Shown: one piece after another, positions 21,589-31,537 of the stretch
Position numbering within the stretch: the stretch's first letter is position 1
Layout: the number at the start of each line of letters is the position of its first letter
Source: Marchantia polymorpha subsp. ruderalis
Taxonomy: Eukaryota > Streptophyta > Marchantiopsida > Marchantiales > Marchantiaceae
Assembly (NCBI GenBank): GCA_037833965.1
Contig: AP031353.1
Coordinates: 24,988,501 to 25,052,500 of the forward strand
DNA length: 64,000 bases
Direction: 5' to 3'
Made by a program: the position numbers and the translations under genes
The notes under the pieces: generated by a model
The model's input: only the letters and a program-made list of their open reading frames with translations
Databases searched by the model: none
What the model was told of the DNA's origin: nothing

Positions 21589-22230
21589 TTTGAGGAGAAG
21601 GGGGGAACTCTAAACCATCTTTCTCCTTTCCTCATCAATTTTTATCGACAGCGGAATTGTTTGACAGCGGCGGAGCTTGAACATTTTCCGCCATTGTCCA
21701 TCGACCATCCCGGGAAGTATGTGCGGGAGAACGAGGTCGACACTGATGCGGAGGAGTCACCGACTTCTACCCCATCAAGACGGAGGGACGAAGGGAGACA
21801 CACTCCTGCAGCGCGAGTGCCGCGGAAGCGGCGATGGAGGGAAGAGTCCGAAGAGGAGCAGCATCAAGAACCCTCTGCTCCCATTCGACCGCGGCCGCTG
21901 TGCGAGCCATACAGCCGGCCGAAGCAGAAGGCACGCAGACTGGTGTTACCAGCTGACAGTGCAGACACGGCGACGATTGCGACGGAGATAGGAAGTGCGT
22001 CGCCAGAGAGGCGAGAAGAAGCGCGGACGACCGCAGGAGCAACGGGCCACGCTGCAACCTCGTCGGGAGAGAGGCCGCCTACGGGCCAGGGGCCTCCGGA
22101 GTTACCACGTGCGATGCGGACAGATGTTCCGTTTGCGCACAGGCGAACCTCCGCGGACGGACGAGCCTCCGCGGACCGGCGAACACAAGTGGACGTAGAT
22201 CTACGCTTACGCGTGGGAAGGAGCAGTCCG

Positions 22231-22305
22231 CCTGTGCACAGGCGCTCGCCTGTGCACAGGTCGCCTGTGCACAGGACATCTCCACACGTGCCGCCTGTGC
22301 ACAGG
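22231..22305 (+). repeat. Four CCTGTGCACAGG palindromes in the split ORF
   Basis: Perfect copies start at 22231, 22249, 22264 and 22294. The spacings of 18, 15 and 30 bp keep the reading frame, so each copy encodes PVHR. A perfect copy (14381) and near copies also lie in the GC-rich leader. Confidence 0.9.
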
Positions 22306-22417
22306 CAAGAATCACCCCCGTTCCAACGTAGGAAGGGGAAGGAGCCGGCGGAAGAACCGCCTACGAGACACCGGCCCTCGGGGCCAGACCCTCCGGCGCA
22401 CCACGCGCCGCAATTTG

Positions 22418-22776
22418 CGCCTTCGGCGCCAGGGCCTTCGAGCCGAGGAAATACGAGCAGAGAGCGTGCGGAAGCCGCACCATCGGCGGGAAGTCCGCCG
22501 ATAGATGCGCCTTCGGCGGTAGGGCCTATAGGCCAAGGAACATCGGGCGTGCGGCCCCCGGCCATGTCGCCTTCGGCGATAGATGTCCGCGGCGCTACGC
22601 CTGCGGCGGACAAGGCGCCGGCAAATGCGCCTGCGCACGGGCCGGGCACGGCCCCCACGGACCGATCAAGGGAGCAGCAGACGGAGGAGCGGAGTGACTG
22701 TCCGCGGGATGAAATCTCGATGCGCGATGCGCAATCCAACCCCGCGCAACCACCCTCCGCTCAATCGCCTTCGGCG
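22418..22776 (+). repeat. Four CGCCTTCGGCG palindromes in the split ORF
   Basis: Copies start at 22418, 22508, 22568 and 22766. Spacings of 90, 60 and 198 bp are all multiples of three, so each encodes Ala-Pro-Ser-Ala. Variants occur in the leader at about 13728 and 14551. Confidence 0.9.
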
Positions 22777-24393
22777 ACGGACAACGGCGACAGAGAGAAT
22801 GCGGTAGGCAATCAACCAGCGAACGACGGGGATGCCGCTCGGGTACATTCGCCTTCCGCCTTAGACATTTTGGCGACGAGCAGCGAGGCTGCAGCCGTGC
22901 CTTCGCAGGCAGCACACGTCGAGGACGTGCAGCCCCACTCGGGGCAGTCGCCGACGCAATCAATGGCGACTGAAATTCTCCACTCGGATGATGACGACGG
23001 AGGCTCCACGGAAGAAATGTCAGGAGCAGAAGACACCGAGGAGGAGGAGGAGGAAATTGTTGGAGCGCCGGCGGCGGCGCTCTCTGAGCAGGTGATTCCG
23101 TTGCTGCGGTACTTGGATCGCAAGGTCGATAAATACGCCGACCCACTCCAGCCGGGATCTTACATCGAGTTAGTGCGCAGGCGGACTCGCACTAAAGTCC
23201 ACACCAGCAAGCTATTAGCTAGAGTGGACCAGGAGTTGAGGGACTTGAAGGAGAAGCATGAGTGCTTGTGGGGTCAGTACAAGCTTAATCAGAAATTCTA
23301 CAAGCACTCCGAGAAGATGAAGGATGAGAAACTGGGCGAGCTCACCAAGGAGCAGGTGAAGGTCAAGGAAGCACTCGATTCTGAGCAGGCCCAGAATCGG
23401 ATTTTGTCAGAGGAGCTCGTGCGACAGACGCGGTTGTTGGAACAATGTCAGCTCGCACGGCAGGCGGATGAAGAATTAATCCGCAGGTTACAGTCAGAGT
23501 GTGGCGAATTGAGAGCGCAACGTGCTGAAGCCGAATCGCAATTAGTGATGATTGAAGAGGATCGCAGGAAGGAGGCGGATCGCACGAAGGTGGAGACGGC
23601 GAGGCGAGTCGCCCACTGTCTCAAGGGCTACGCCCACTGGGAAGTGAAGGCGCAGGAGAAACTCACACTGCGTGAGTTTGAATTGCGCGCAGCCGGGTTG
23701 TTGTCAGGCGACAGTAGGAGTCGGCGGAAGGTAGCGAAGAAGCACGAGGCCTTTCTGTCGAAGGCACAGGATACCATGTCCGCCCTCGAGGGGGAGGTGT
23801 CCGCGGCGTTGCAGCGGTTGGGACTGCGCAGTCGAGCGGAAGAGTGGCAGGGTAGGGAGTTAGTGCGCGGCAGTCGGCCGCGCAGGAGACGTAGTACAGG
23901 TTCCGCGGAGTGTAGTGTAGCGTGGTTCCGTGCAGGCGTGTAGCGTAGTACAGTGTAGTGCTAGGTAGGACTTAGAAGGTATAAAATAGTTCCAGGCGTT
24001 TTGCCTGGGGTTCTTTCCCATCAGAAGTATAGATCAGGAACCCATTTCCTTTGCGTGTTTGTGTCCTTGAGTTCTGTCACCACGCACGAGGAGTTACAAC
24101 TTAGCGTTCCGCATTTTGTAACTGAAGGCCTTCGGCCGAATGTTCAGAGCTAGTACATTGGTTAGAGACTTGAGTAGTTCGGATCTGCACCTGCGGGTGA
24201 CTGCCGATGCTCAGAGCCAGTGATTAGTTAGATACTTGAACAGTTTCGCCCCTACACCTTCGAGTGTTTCTTTCTGATTGTACTCCTTGGGATTTTTCCC
24301 CTGAATGCCAAAGTGAAGTTTTGCTACTTCGTGTAAGCCTTGGTTGTAAATTCAGGCTACGCTGCAGCAGGTGCCTTGAGGGTAACCCCTGTA

Positions 24394-24446
24394 GTATTTC
24401 TGGGAATGACAAGTGCCTGAGAATTCAAACTCTTCAATAGACTGTT
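24394..24446 (+). repeat. 53-bp direct repeat, copy 1
   Basis: GTATTTCTGGGAATGAC... through GACTGTT. The copy at 24801-24853, 407 bp away, differs at only a few positions. Confidence 0.85.
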
Positions 24447-24735
24447 GTTGTGTTACTGGAATGTTTCTCAGTGAGTCCTTCAGTGCAGACTTGTGTTCTC
24501 TACGCGTTTTGTGAGTTGAGAGTGTTGTTCACCGCGTAGGAGTGACTTCGATCCGAAGTAGGCAGTCCAAACCGGGTTTCCTACACTAGCAGCAAGCTAG
24601 TGGAAGTGTTGTAAAAGCCGGAGTTGGGAGTCACTGCCCGCAGCTTTGCCGAGTGTGCTCGCGAGAGACTTTTCCCCCCTGAAATCTTGAGTAGAGGTCC
24701 TAACGGATCTCTGGGTTGTGTTTCTGTAGTTTCAG

Positions 24736-24753
24736 GTGTGTGTGTGTGTGTGT
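24736..24753 (+). repeat. (GT)9 microsatellite
   Basis: Nine uninterrupted GT units. Confidence 0.95.
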
Positions 24754-24800
24754 ACGCTGCACTGTGCGACCTCCGAGTGCGCTCCGAGTGGACACTTGCA

Positions 24801-24853
24801 GTATTTCTGGGAGTGACAGTCGCCTGAGAATTCAAACTCATCAATAGTCTGTT
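24801..24853 (+). repeat. 53-bp direct repeat, copy 2
   Basis: Diverged slightly from the copy at 24394-24446, with the shared core GCCTGAGAATTCAAACTC. Confidence 0.85.
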
Positions 24854-24959
24854 AAACGTGACACTTTGTACCCTGTGTGTTCCTCTGTCCCTGTGGGTTC
24901 GACCTTTCTACCACTATATTGCAGTTTTAGCCTTTAGTGGGTTATTACAGATACATCTT

Positions 24960-26244
24960 GAAGTCTTGATGGATTATCAAGACTGCAATATAACACATTC
25001 TCTTCAATATAAATAAGCAAACTAATATGCTTATAAATCATCCAATAGATCATATTACCGAATTGCAATCAACCATTAGTTTACTTTACACATTTTTTGT
25101 CCATTTTGTTAATAAGATGATATTGTTGTCAAAGATGTATGAAGTAATCATGCACCATTTTGTAATTTTCTGTGTCTTGTAGACGGTTGGTATTTGCACT
25201 GATCACAATATCAATCTAATGAGTCATACATCATATATGAAAAACATGATTAAGATTCACAATACTACCAACATGTAGAATATTTGTCTTTCTATAATCA
25301 CTTGCAAAACTGAAGAGCTTATCGCGTCAAAGTTTGTACAAACAATTCAGGATTTCATGATCATATTCGTCGTATAAACGATATGTGGCAATCAAAATGT
25401 GGAACCATGACAAGATGCAAATCATCCAATCTAATATTAATACATACTTGAAATTTTATGTCAAGGAAAGTTGTGAAGTGATGATGATGATTATTTTTAT
25501 CAAATGACAATACAAAAGTCCGAACTTCACAATGTCCGTAATAATTTGAAGGTTTGTATCGACAGTATTACAATTATATAGTCTGACTATGTGATCATTC
25601 GACTGCTGTGTGACAAAATGTCAAATACCAATTGATCTATGATTGACGCAAAAATGAATTCAAATGATATTCTTAACTTCTAGTCACAAGGAATCATACT
25701 CTTGAATCTTGAAAAGTTTTGTTGGCTAGAGTAACCAACTCCATATTGTACTACTTATTATCAACTAGATTGCGCAATCTTTTTTGTATATTAATATTCA
25801 ATATCGTAACCTTAATGGTAGATATAAACACTGTAGAAATCTTGTCCACATATGATTAGAAAATCCTTGGTTATTGGAGAAATATTTTTCTTTTCATTAC
25901 ATTTATGAAATTTTGTGTATGATATGGCTACATCTCTTTTCTCTTTGCCATGATGAGACCAAAATTAATGTTGTACAAATATAAGGGTATTACTTGTATC
26001 AACTTCACTTATCCATAATCCAAATTGAAATTCAGTTTGAAATTTGAGTTTCAATTGAAATGAAGTCGTTTTTTCTTTGTAGCAATGATAACTAACTTAG
26101 AGCTGGATCCAACCGTCTACGTAACGAATGCTGAAATCTTTTTTTTTCCAGCGCTCATTTCTTGCATATTGAGTGACTTTAACACCACTCTAAACAATTT
26201 CATCTATGTACGGAGTCCATAAATGAAATAAACTACACCGAGTA
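24960..26244. other. AT-rich intergenic, no gene
   Basis: No ORF or motif of note between the GC-rich island and the pogo-like transposon. Confidence 0.7.
24962..24984. repeat. Short hairpin at the right edge of the island
   Basis: AGTCTTGAT and ATCAAGACT pair around a 5-nt loop. An 11-bp inverted pair (TATATTGCAGT near 24916, ACTGCAATATA near 24983) encloses part of it. Confidence 0.7.
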
Positions 26245-28313
26245 CAGTAATTACTCTGAATTGGCAAATAGTATGGAATCATTAATAGTCTGGTCTAGAC
26301 TAATACATGTTTCGATAAGTATCTGTAATATAAATCACATGAGCACTTACCTATTTTGATCCAAACTACACACCACGCGTATTTCGCACTTAAGACTGAT
26401 AGGCGATAGTCCAACGCTGCATCTGCCCTGGCGGTTTTTTGCGCTTTTTACAATTTGATGTTGTGTTTTCATTCTCTCCTATTATAGCTGGTTTCACTAG
26501 CTCTCAAGCTTCTCGAGAGATGATCGTTAATCTGGAAGAAGATGCAGTTTATCAGGAAAAAGTCATGTGAAAGATGCTCATCAGGAGGAATTCTCTAAGG
26601 CAGACACGCAGCGAAAAAGAAAGCTACACAAAGTGGATTCTATTGGGAATCACCGTGTGGTAGTTCTTTGAATGATGCAAGAATGTAATTCCAACAGCAA
26701 GAAGGATCTTTTCGCCAAAGCAACGGCAAACTTTTTGCATCTTTTCCGTGAATACTACAAGGCAAATATCCAAAAAGTGTCGTCATGGTGGAAACTGAAA
26801 GATTAGTACTCAAAGGTAAGTGAGCATCCCGAGTCTTTGCATAGGAATCATCATTTCAAAGCTACGATAATGAATTTCAAAGCGGTGGCAAGTTGTGGCC
26901 GTAAGACAAGAGATTGGATGGTTCACATGTATGTAGAACTCAATGAGGAGTTCCAACGACTGTGAAAAACGGGGCTAAAGTTCTCAACAGCCCTGCTTGG
27001 CACTCTAGCTAGAGACATTATCAAATCAAATGAAGGAGAGTTCAATGCGGATTCCAAAGATGCAGACGACAAACTGATTCTCGACAAAATTATGACAAGT
27101 TGGGTTCAAACATTCATGGCAAAAAACAACGTGGTCGTGCGCGCACAGACAAGAAAGCTGCTATGTAGTCTAGAGAAAGAACTTCATGTTGTGAATATCA
27201 TCGCGTAACACTTGGCGAACTATTTAGAGGATGTTCATCTGGCGAGTTGGATGAAACCCTAATCGAAAATATGGACGAGATTCATTTCATGGTGAATGTT
27301 GACAATGATCGGACCCTAGGAATTCGGAGAGACAACGATGTCAAATACGCTAATGTTGTTTCTGGAGGAGAGTATATGACCATGATGGTCCGCATTACAG
27401 GGGGAGTATCCTCACATTTGGAGGCTCCGATGATCATCTTCACGAACAAGAATAGATCCTATCCGATTCAAGGTTTATCATATGATGTGTTAGGTGCAAG
27501 CTATCGCATAGGGCCGAAAGGATGGAATAATATGCAGGTATTCCCGCAATAGCTCTCTGAACCACCCCGCGCGTTTCAACCTGATCGCTACGGGAGACAA
27601 AAGTTATTATTCCTGGTCAATTGCAGAGGTCACAATGAATCAGATGCGTTGTCGGTTGCGCTGACTAGAACCAAAAGAACCCTTTGGTTCTTCCCTCCAT
27701 GTGCTACTGACAAGGTTCAGCCGGCAGATTCTTTTGTTATTTCCGAGATCAAGGATGCTTGGACAAAATGATGGGAGAGCAAGAAGATGGAGATGATCTG
27801 AGAACATCAGCGGTCAAATGGAGTTTTCCGCGATGGCGGATGGTCAAGCAAGCTGCTGAACCCGGGGAAAAGATTCTTTTTGCAGTTGGCAGCGAATTCT
27901 GTTAGGGTTGTAAACATGCAACGCGATGCTCACGGCCTCCCCTGTGCTCGAAAAGTCATGATTCCTTGTGGGTTGGCACTCGATGTGAGAATGGCATATC
28001 AAACAATTAATGCCGGAGTTTTAGGCGATCATTATGAAACATCGCAACCACTTTGATGAAGAAATCGTCCCCGATTTGAAAATGAGAGGGCCTTGATGGA
28101 ATACGCATAATAAAAAATAACTTCACTCTTGGTGTTTCTCGAACTTATTTCTCTGATCCATACTATTTTGGAATATTCCTAATTAGTCTGGTACATATTG
28201 TTTTTTGAAGCAAACAAATAATCTGAATCACTAAATAGTCTGATCCAGATTAATCTATGGTTGGCATCACAAAAACTCACTTTCAAAATTAGTCTGGTCC
28301 ATAATAATTACTG
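26245..28313 (+). mobile_element. pogo-like Tc1/mariner transposon, about 2.07 kb, decayed
   Basis: Both ends read TA then CAGTAATTA in inverted orientation: TA at 26243-26244 with CAGTAATTACTCTG, and AATAATTACTG followed by TA at 28314-28315. A TA target duplication and CAG-type ends are hallmarks of Tc1/mariner and pogo elements. Subterminal AATAGTCTGGTCTAGACTAAT-like blocks occur near both ends (26286, 28230 and 28296). The interior encodes a broken DDE transposase. Terminal inverted repeats are perfect for only about 9-10 bp. Confidence 0.75.
26560..28095 (+). pseudogene. Degenerate DDE transposase (pogo/Tc1 superfamily)
   Basis: The longest open part, 27247-27552, contains MDE at its catalytic start, DNDRTLG, VKYANVVSGGEYMTMMVR and IIFTNKNRSYPIQGL. 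Downstream the reading continues after one stop with LLFLVNCRGHN, in which the second catalytic Asp seems replaced by Asn or lost, and PPCATDKVQPADSFVISEIKDAW. Upstream fragments (26860-27200) read FKAVASCGRKTRDWMVHMYVELNE-like and TALLGTLARDIIKS, broken by stop codons and a frame change. These are the blocks of a DDE-superfamily endonuclease of CENP-B/pogo type. At least four stops or shifts make it inactive. Confidence 0.8.
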
Positions 28314-28368
28314 TAATCTGCGTAAAGTTGTACTTAAGTTATGGACGCGTCAAAGTTTTTTTTTGGTT

Positions 28369-28414
28369 AATTCTGGTATTTTGCTAGCGACCATTGTAGC
28401 AAAATACCAGAATT
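28369..28414. repeat. Perfect inverted repeat, 18-bp arms
   Basis: AATTCTGGTATTTTGCTA at 28369-28386 is the exact reverse complement of 28397-28414, with a 10-nt loop. It lies about 55 bp beyond the pogo-like element and is not part of its ends. Confidence 0.95.
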
Positions 28415-28419
28415 TATGA

Positions 28420-31400
28420 GTCTTGGATAGAACCTTTCACCTACGCAGTTATTCCACCGTGTCTTTGATTCATTCTTCATTTATTTTAGTCACAGTTGAT
28501 ACTTCTAAGAAACTGGAATTATGCAAGTTATAAAGTAGATTCTCAACCAAGAAAATAAAGTCTAACTTTAAAGAGCTTAATGGTCGCTATTAACTCAAAA
28601 TATCTATTAAGTATCAAAATATGATACAAGAAATCAGAAACTAAATTACACCATGTACAATTCCCGTATTAACTTTCTTACTTAATAATTCTAGAATCAG
28701 TTGCAATGACAACCACATGGTTTGTGCCTTTCATATAATTTCAAGTGTCTATATCAGAGTGTGGAGTTGAATTTAGTTCCAAATCGAGAAAGTGGTCGAT
28801 ATAATCATCCATCCCTTGTCCCCTGTGCAGACATACATTATTACGTTGGACGCACGAACTAGAGCACACTGCGATATTTGTGGTAGGTATCCAGAAAGCA
28901 TGTGTGTTCACAAAAGTGCCTGCAATTTGGAGACATTCAGTTTGTCTTAGATGCCGATTCGTTCGGCTTGTTAGTGATTCCATGAATCACTCGAATCGAG
29001 CTTGATTGATAGGGAGTAATGGTTCCTCCTTTCTGCAGACAGATCACTGTATCGTCGGACATGTTTTGTCTCAGATTCTCGGATGGCCCGTAGCAAGCCT
29101 TGCAACGGAGATGTTTTAAGGCCACATGTCTCGCATGTGGCAAGAACGACAGCATCTCCATGGGTCGATGCAAAAATCTGTTCGCTAGCATTAGTCCAAA
29201 GCTCAACATTTGGCCTTCGATCTTTGGTTTATCAGAAGAACGAAAGAAAAGATTTACCTCTTATCTCTACAGCTCTCTCTAGCAAGATCCATTTGGTTAC
29301 AGAATTTGCTCGTGGCCCTTAATCAGACATTCAGAGTTTGATTGATTGGCCTTTGAAAAGATAGAAGGTACCGTGTTTCACTTATTTGATACGGATAGTG
29401 GCATGCAACTAACCTTCTAAGAGAGACAACCGTCTGGTTCGACCATTACTGCCGGAGGTCTAATTCTCTTCAAAGCTTCAGAATGTGGCAACAACTTAGT
29501 ACCAGTGCGTATTAGTGCGAGCTTGATGAATAGAAGTTGGTACGCATGTTAGTCGTTGCTTCTCTAAGAGCAAAATTGTATGGTCTCTACCCATGCCCAA
29601 GGACTAGACCTGTTCATAAGATGCTGCCAACTGCAAGGATCTGAGAAGACTTGGTCTCGGTGAGGACTTCTGAGTATGGTTGAGCTCAGGCACTCAAACT
29701 CTTTCATGCTGTGGGGGTAACTACCAGTATTGATCCAAATACGTGCTATGATATCTGGGCGAGAGCAGAAGCAGTCCTTCACCTCAGATCGTTGGATACG
29801 TTAGATGGAACATACGAGATTTGAGATGTTGCGATTTTGCCCTTGCAGTGTCAGCAACAAAGGTGAGAGCGAACATGGAAAGAGGTCATATTACTCGGGA
29901 GGAGCAGTAAGCCTTCAACTTCCTCTCTGAGACACCATGGCGCATAACGTGCCAGACTTCCAGCTCCTGTCAGCAAAAGAAACTTCACCTCTTCAACAGA
30001 AGGAACCTGCTAAAATCTGATGCGTGTCAAACGAAGTTCTTACTAATTTCGCTCTTGCTACACAGGCTCCACGGTGCAGAAAATATTAATCAAAGATAAT
30101 GGCAAATGACGGATATTGATGATCAAAGTGACAAGGTCGAGCAGATCATGTGCGAGTGACACAGCAATCTCCCGGTGACTCCGACGAGAACATTGAGGCT
30201 ACGTGTGCAAAAAACACGGGCCTTCAGGAGTTCACTAACACAGAGTTTTCGATCAAAACTAACGTACGGTGTTCTCGATTCTGCCGTCCATGCAGAAGAA
30301 TATAACACGTCCAGGCGCTACGAAACTCTACCGCCACCATGGCTTTTAGTAATATGGTCATTCGCCGTAATTGGAACAGTCTTCTGCACGCAAATGAAGA
30401 GGCCGAGAATGAAGAATGATTCAAGACGCACGATGCAACTACACTTTCAGCACCTGAGGGCAGGCACTATTACCGGTTCTGTAGCGCTCTATCCAGCGAC
30501 CGCGATCACGATTCTGCTTGCTCTCGTCTACTGAAAAGATTCCGACATTGCAAACAGCGTGCGGTCCTTTTTCATGCCGGACCGTATGGTAATTTGTCAC
30601 TGCATCGATCCCATGTGCACGTGGCAATTTTCAGCTGCCCAGGAACTGTGGGTCTGCCATAACTATTACGTGCCCACCCGATATGAGTGCAGGCTTTGTA
30701 TCTGGACCTAAGCTCAAATCCTGCACTCAAGGGGCTCTCAAGTCCCATGATCCCTTGTGACCAGTAAGTACTCTATGCGACTGTGGTCTTGCCCAGTGGG
30801 CCTTGACAAAGATGGAGGCCCTTCCATGACATGCATGTACCTGCTGCCAACTTCCGCAGCCCGGTTTTCTCTCGACGTTCTCATTCCTCAATCGGAAGAC
30901 GGGGAGCAAAAGGTGGCAAATTCCCCGAAGGTCAACACGTTCAGCTTGCCATCCGAGGGCCGCACATGAACAACCTCCGGTGGTTAACGCCTTGAATATT
31001 AACTCGCATCAAGACAAGGCTGGTGGTGGCTAACTGACCAGCATGGTGGTCAGTCCTCTACGAGACATTCTGGCTTCATTCATATGCTGCACACACTGAT
31101 GTACTGCGAGTGACGTTTGTCTGTGCATGTGGCATTGGATCATGGATAGACATTCGCACCACGGAGCTGCTGCATTTGTGTCATGAAAAGCGATGGTACG
31201 AGAAGAATCACATATGATGGGATCGCAGATGATGAAACAAAGGCCCCTAATTAAAGGGCACCTTGACGGACTTCCAGTTACAGCATGGAAACTTTGCCAA
31301 AAACCTTGCATTTGCTGCATTGGATTCGGGGAGTATGAATTGTTTGGAAGTGTTCGTATTAATATACAAGCGTGAGTACTGATCTCACACTCTAAAGCTG

Positions 31401-31530
31401 GCTAACAATTGAGTTTTTAACTCTGGAATTATGCTCCTAACCTCGTTAAATAAATGAATTGAGCGAAAGAATGATGAATTGTTCCCACTTTCAAGGCACT
31501 GATAATAATGTGAGATCAGTAGCAGTGCCT
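28420..31530. other. No confident gene
   Basis: Several 60-120 codon ORFs overlap on both strands (for example 30175-30534 +, 28937-29209 -). None shows a domain, and most start at GTG or TTG. The minus-strand ORFs at 28741-29209 are cysteine-containing and could be exons, but no splice model could be closed. Confidence 0.4.
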
Positions 31531-31537
31531 TATTTCC

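Larger units (their letters stand above)
14739..23943 (+). pseudogene. Long ORF of unknown function split by a chromovirus
   Basis: The coding parts are 14739-15521 (261 codons) and 21589-23943 (784 codons plus stop). The reading frame is continuous if the element and one target repeat are ignored, giving about 1045 residues. With the insertion the first part ends after five LTR-encoded residues at 15536. Residues 1 to about 260 look globular (ALMQLLQPHRACYITLWQ, ILHRVMRQH) and recall plant retroelement-associated ORFs of plant-mobile or gypsy-type accessory proteins; this is a guess. The middle is Pro/Ala/Arg-rich and disordered, with PVHR and APSA units encoded by DNA palindromes, and ends in a Glu-rich acidic patch near 23030. 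The last 300 residues form a long coiled coil with a basic tail (RPRRRRS). No enzyme motif is seen. Start is the ATG at 14739; an in-frame stop lies at 14709. Confidence 0.7.
13560..24950 (+). mobile_element. GC-rich repeat island, probably a retroelement-derived unit
   Basis: Composition shifts abruptly from AT-rich flanks to GC-rich sequence and back. The island holds a GC-rich leader (13.56-14.74 kb), a long ORF split by a chromovirus (14739-23943), and a 3' segment with a TATA-like box and internal repeats (23.95-24.95 kb). The phrase TCCCTGTGGGTTCGACC near 24890 resembles text near the end of plant Athila-type LTRs; this is from memory. No matching 5' LTR was seen at the left edge, so a complete LTR pair is not shown. 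Non-autonomous or truncated LTR element is the favoured reading. Confidence 0.5.
23944..24950 (+). repeat. LTR-like 3' segment of the GC-rich island
   Basis: Begins after the coiled-coil ORF stop. It has a TATA-like box GTATAAAATA at 23979-23988, imperfect internal repeats (TTCAGAGCTAGTACATTGGT near 24142 and a diverged copy near 24209), a 53-bp direct repeat pair, a (GT)n run and the phrase TCCCTGTGGGTTCGACC near 24890. This looks like promoter plus leader sequence of an LTR. The matching left LTR was not found, and no polypurine tract was convincingly placed, so the call is tentative. Confidence 0.4.

Noticed and set aside
21864..22739. 291-codon minus-strand ORF antisense to the split ORF
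   Set aside because: It mirrors the GC-rich, palindrome-containing plus-strand ORF, and its residues (Gly/Ala/Ser/Cys) are the expected complement. The plus frame is supported by the clean empty-site reconstruction.
30175..30534. 119-codon plus-strand ORF with a hydrophobic stretch
   Set aside because: GTG start, no domain, overlapping minus-strand ORFs of similar length; consistent with chance.
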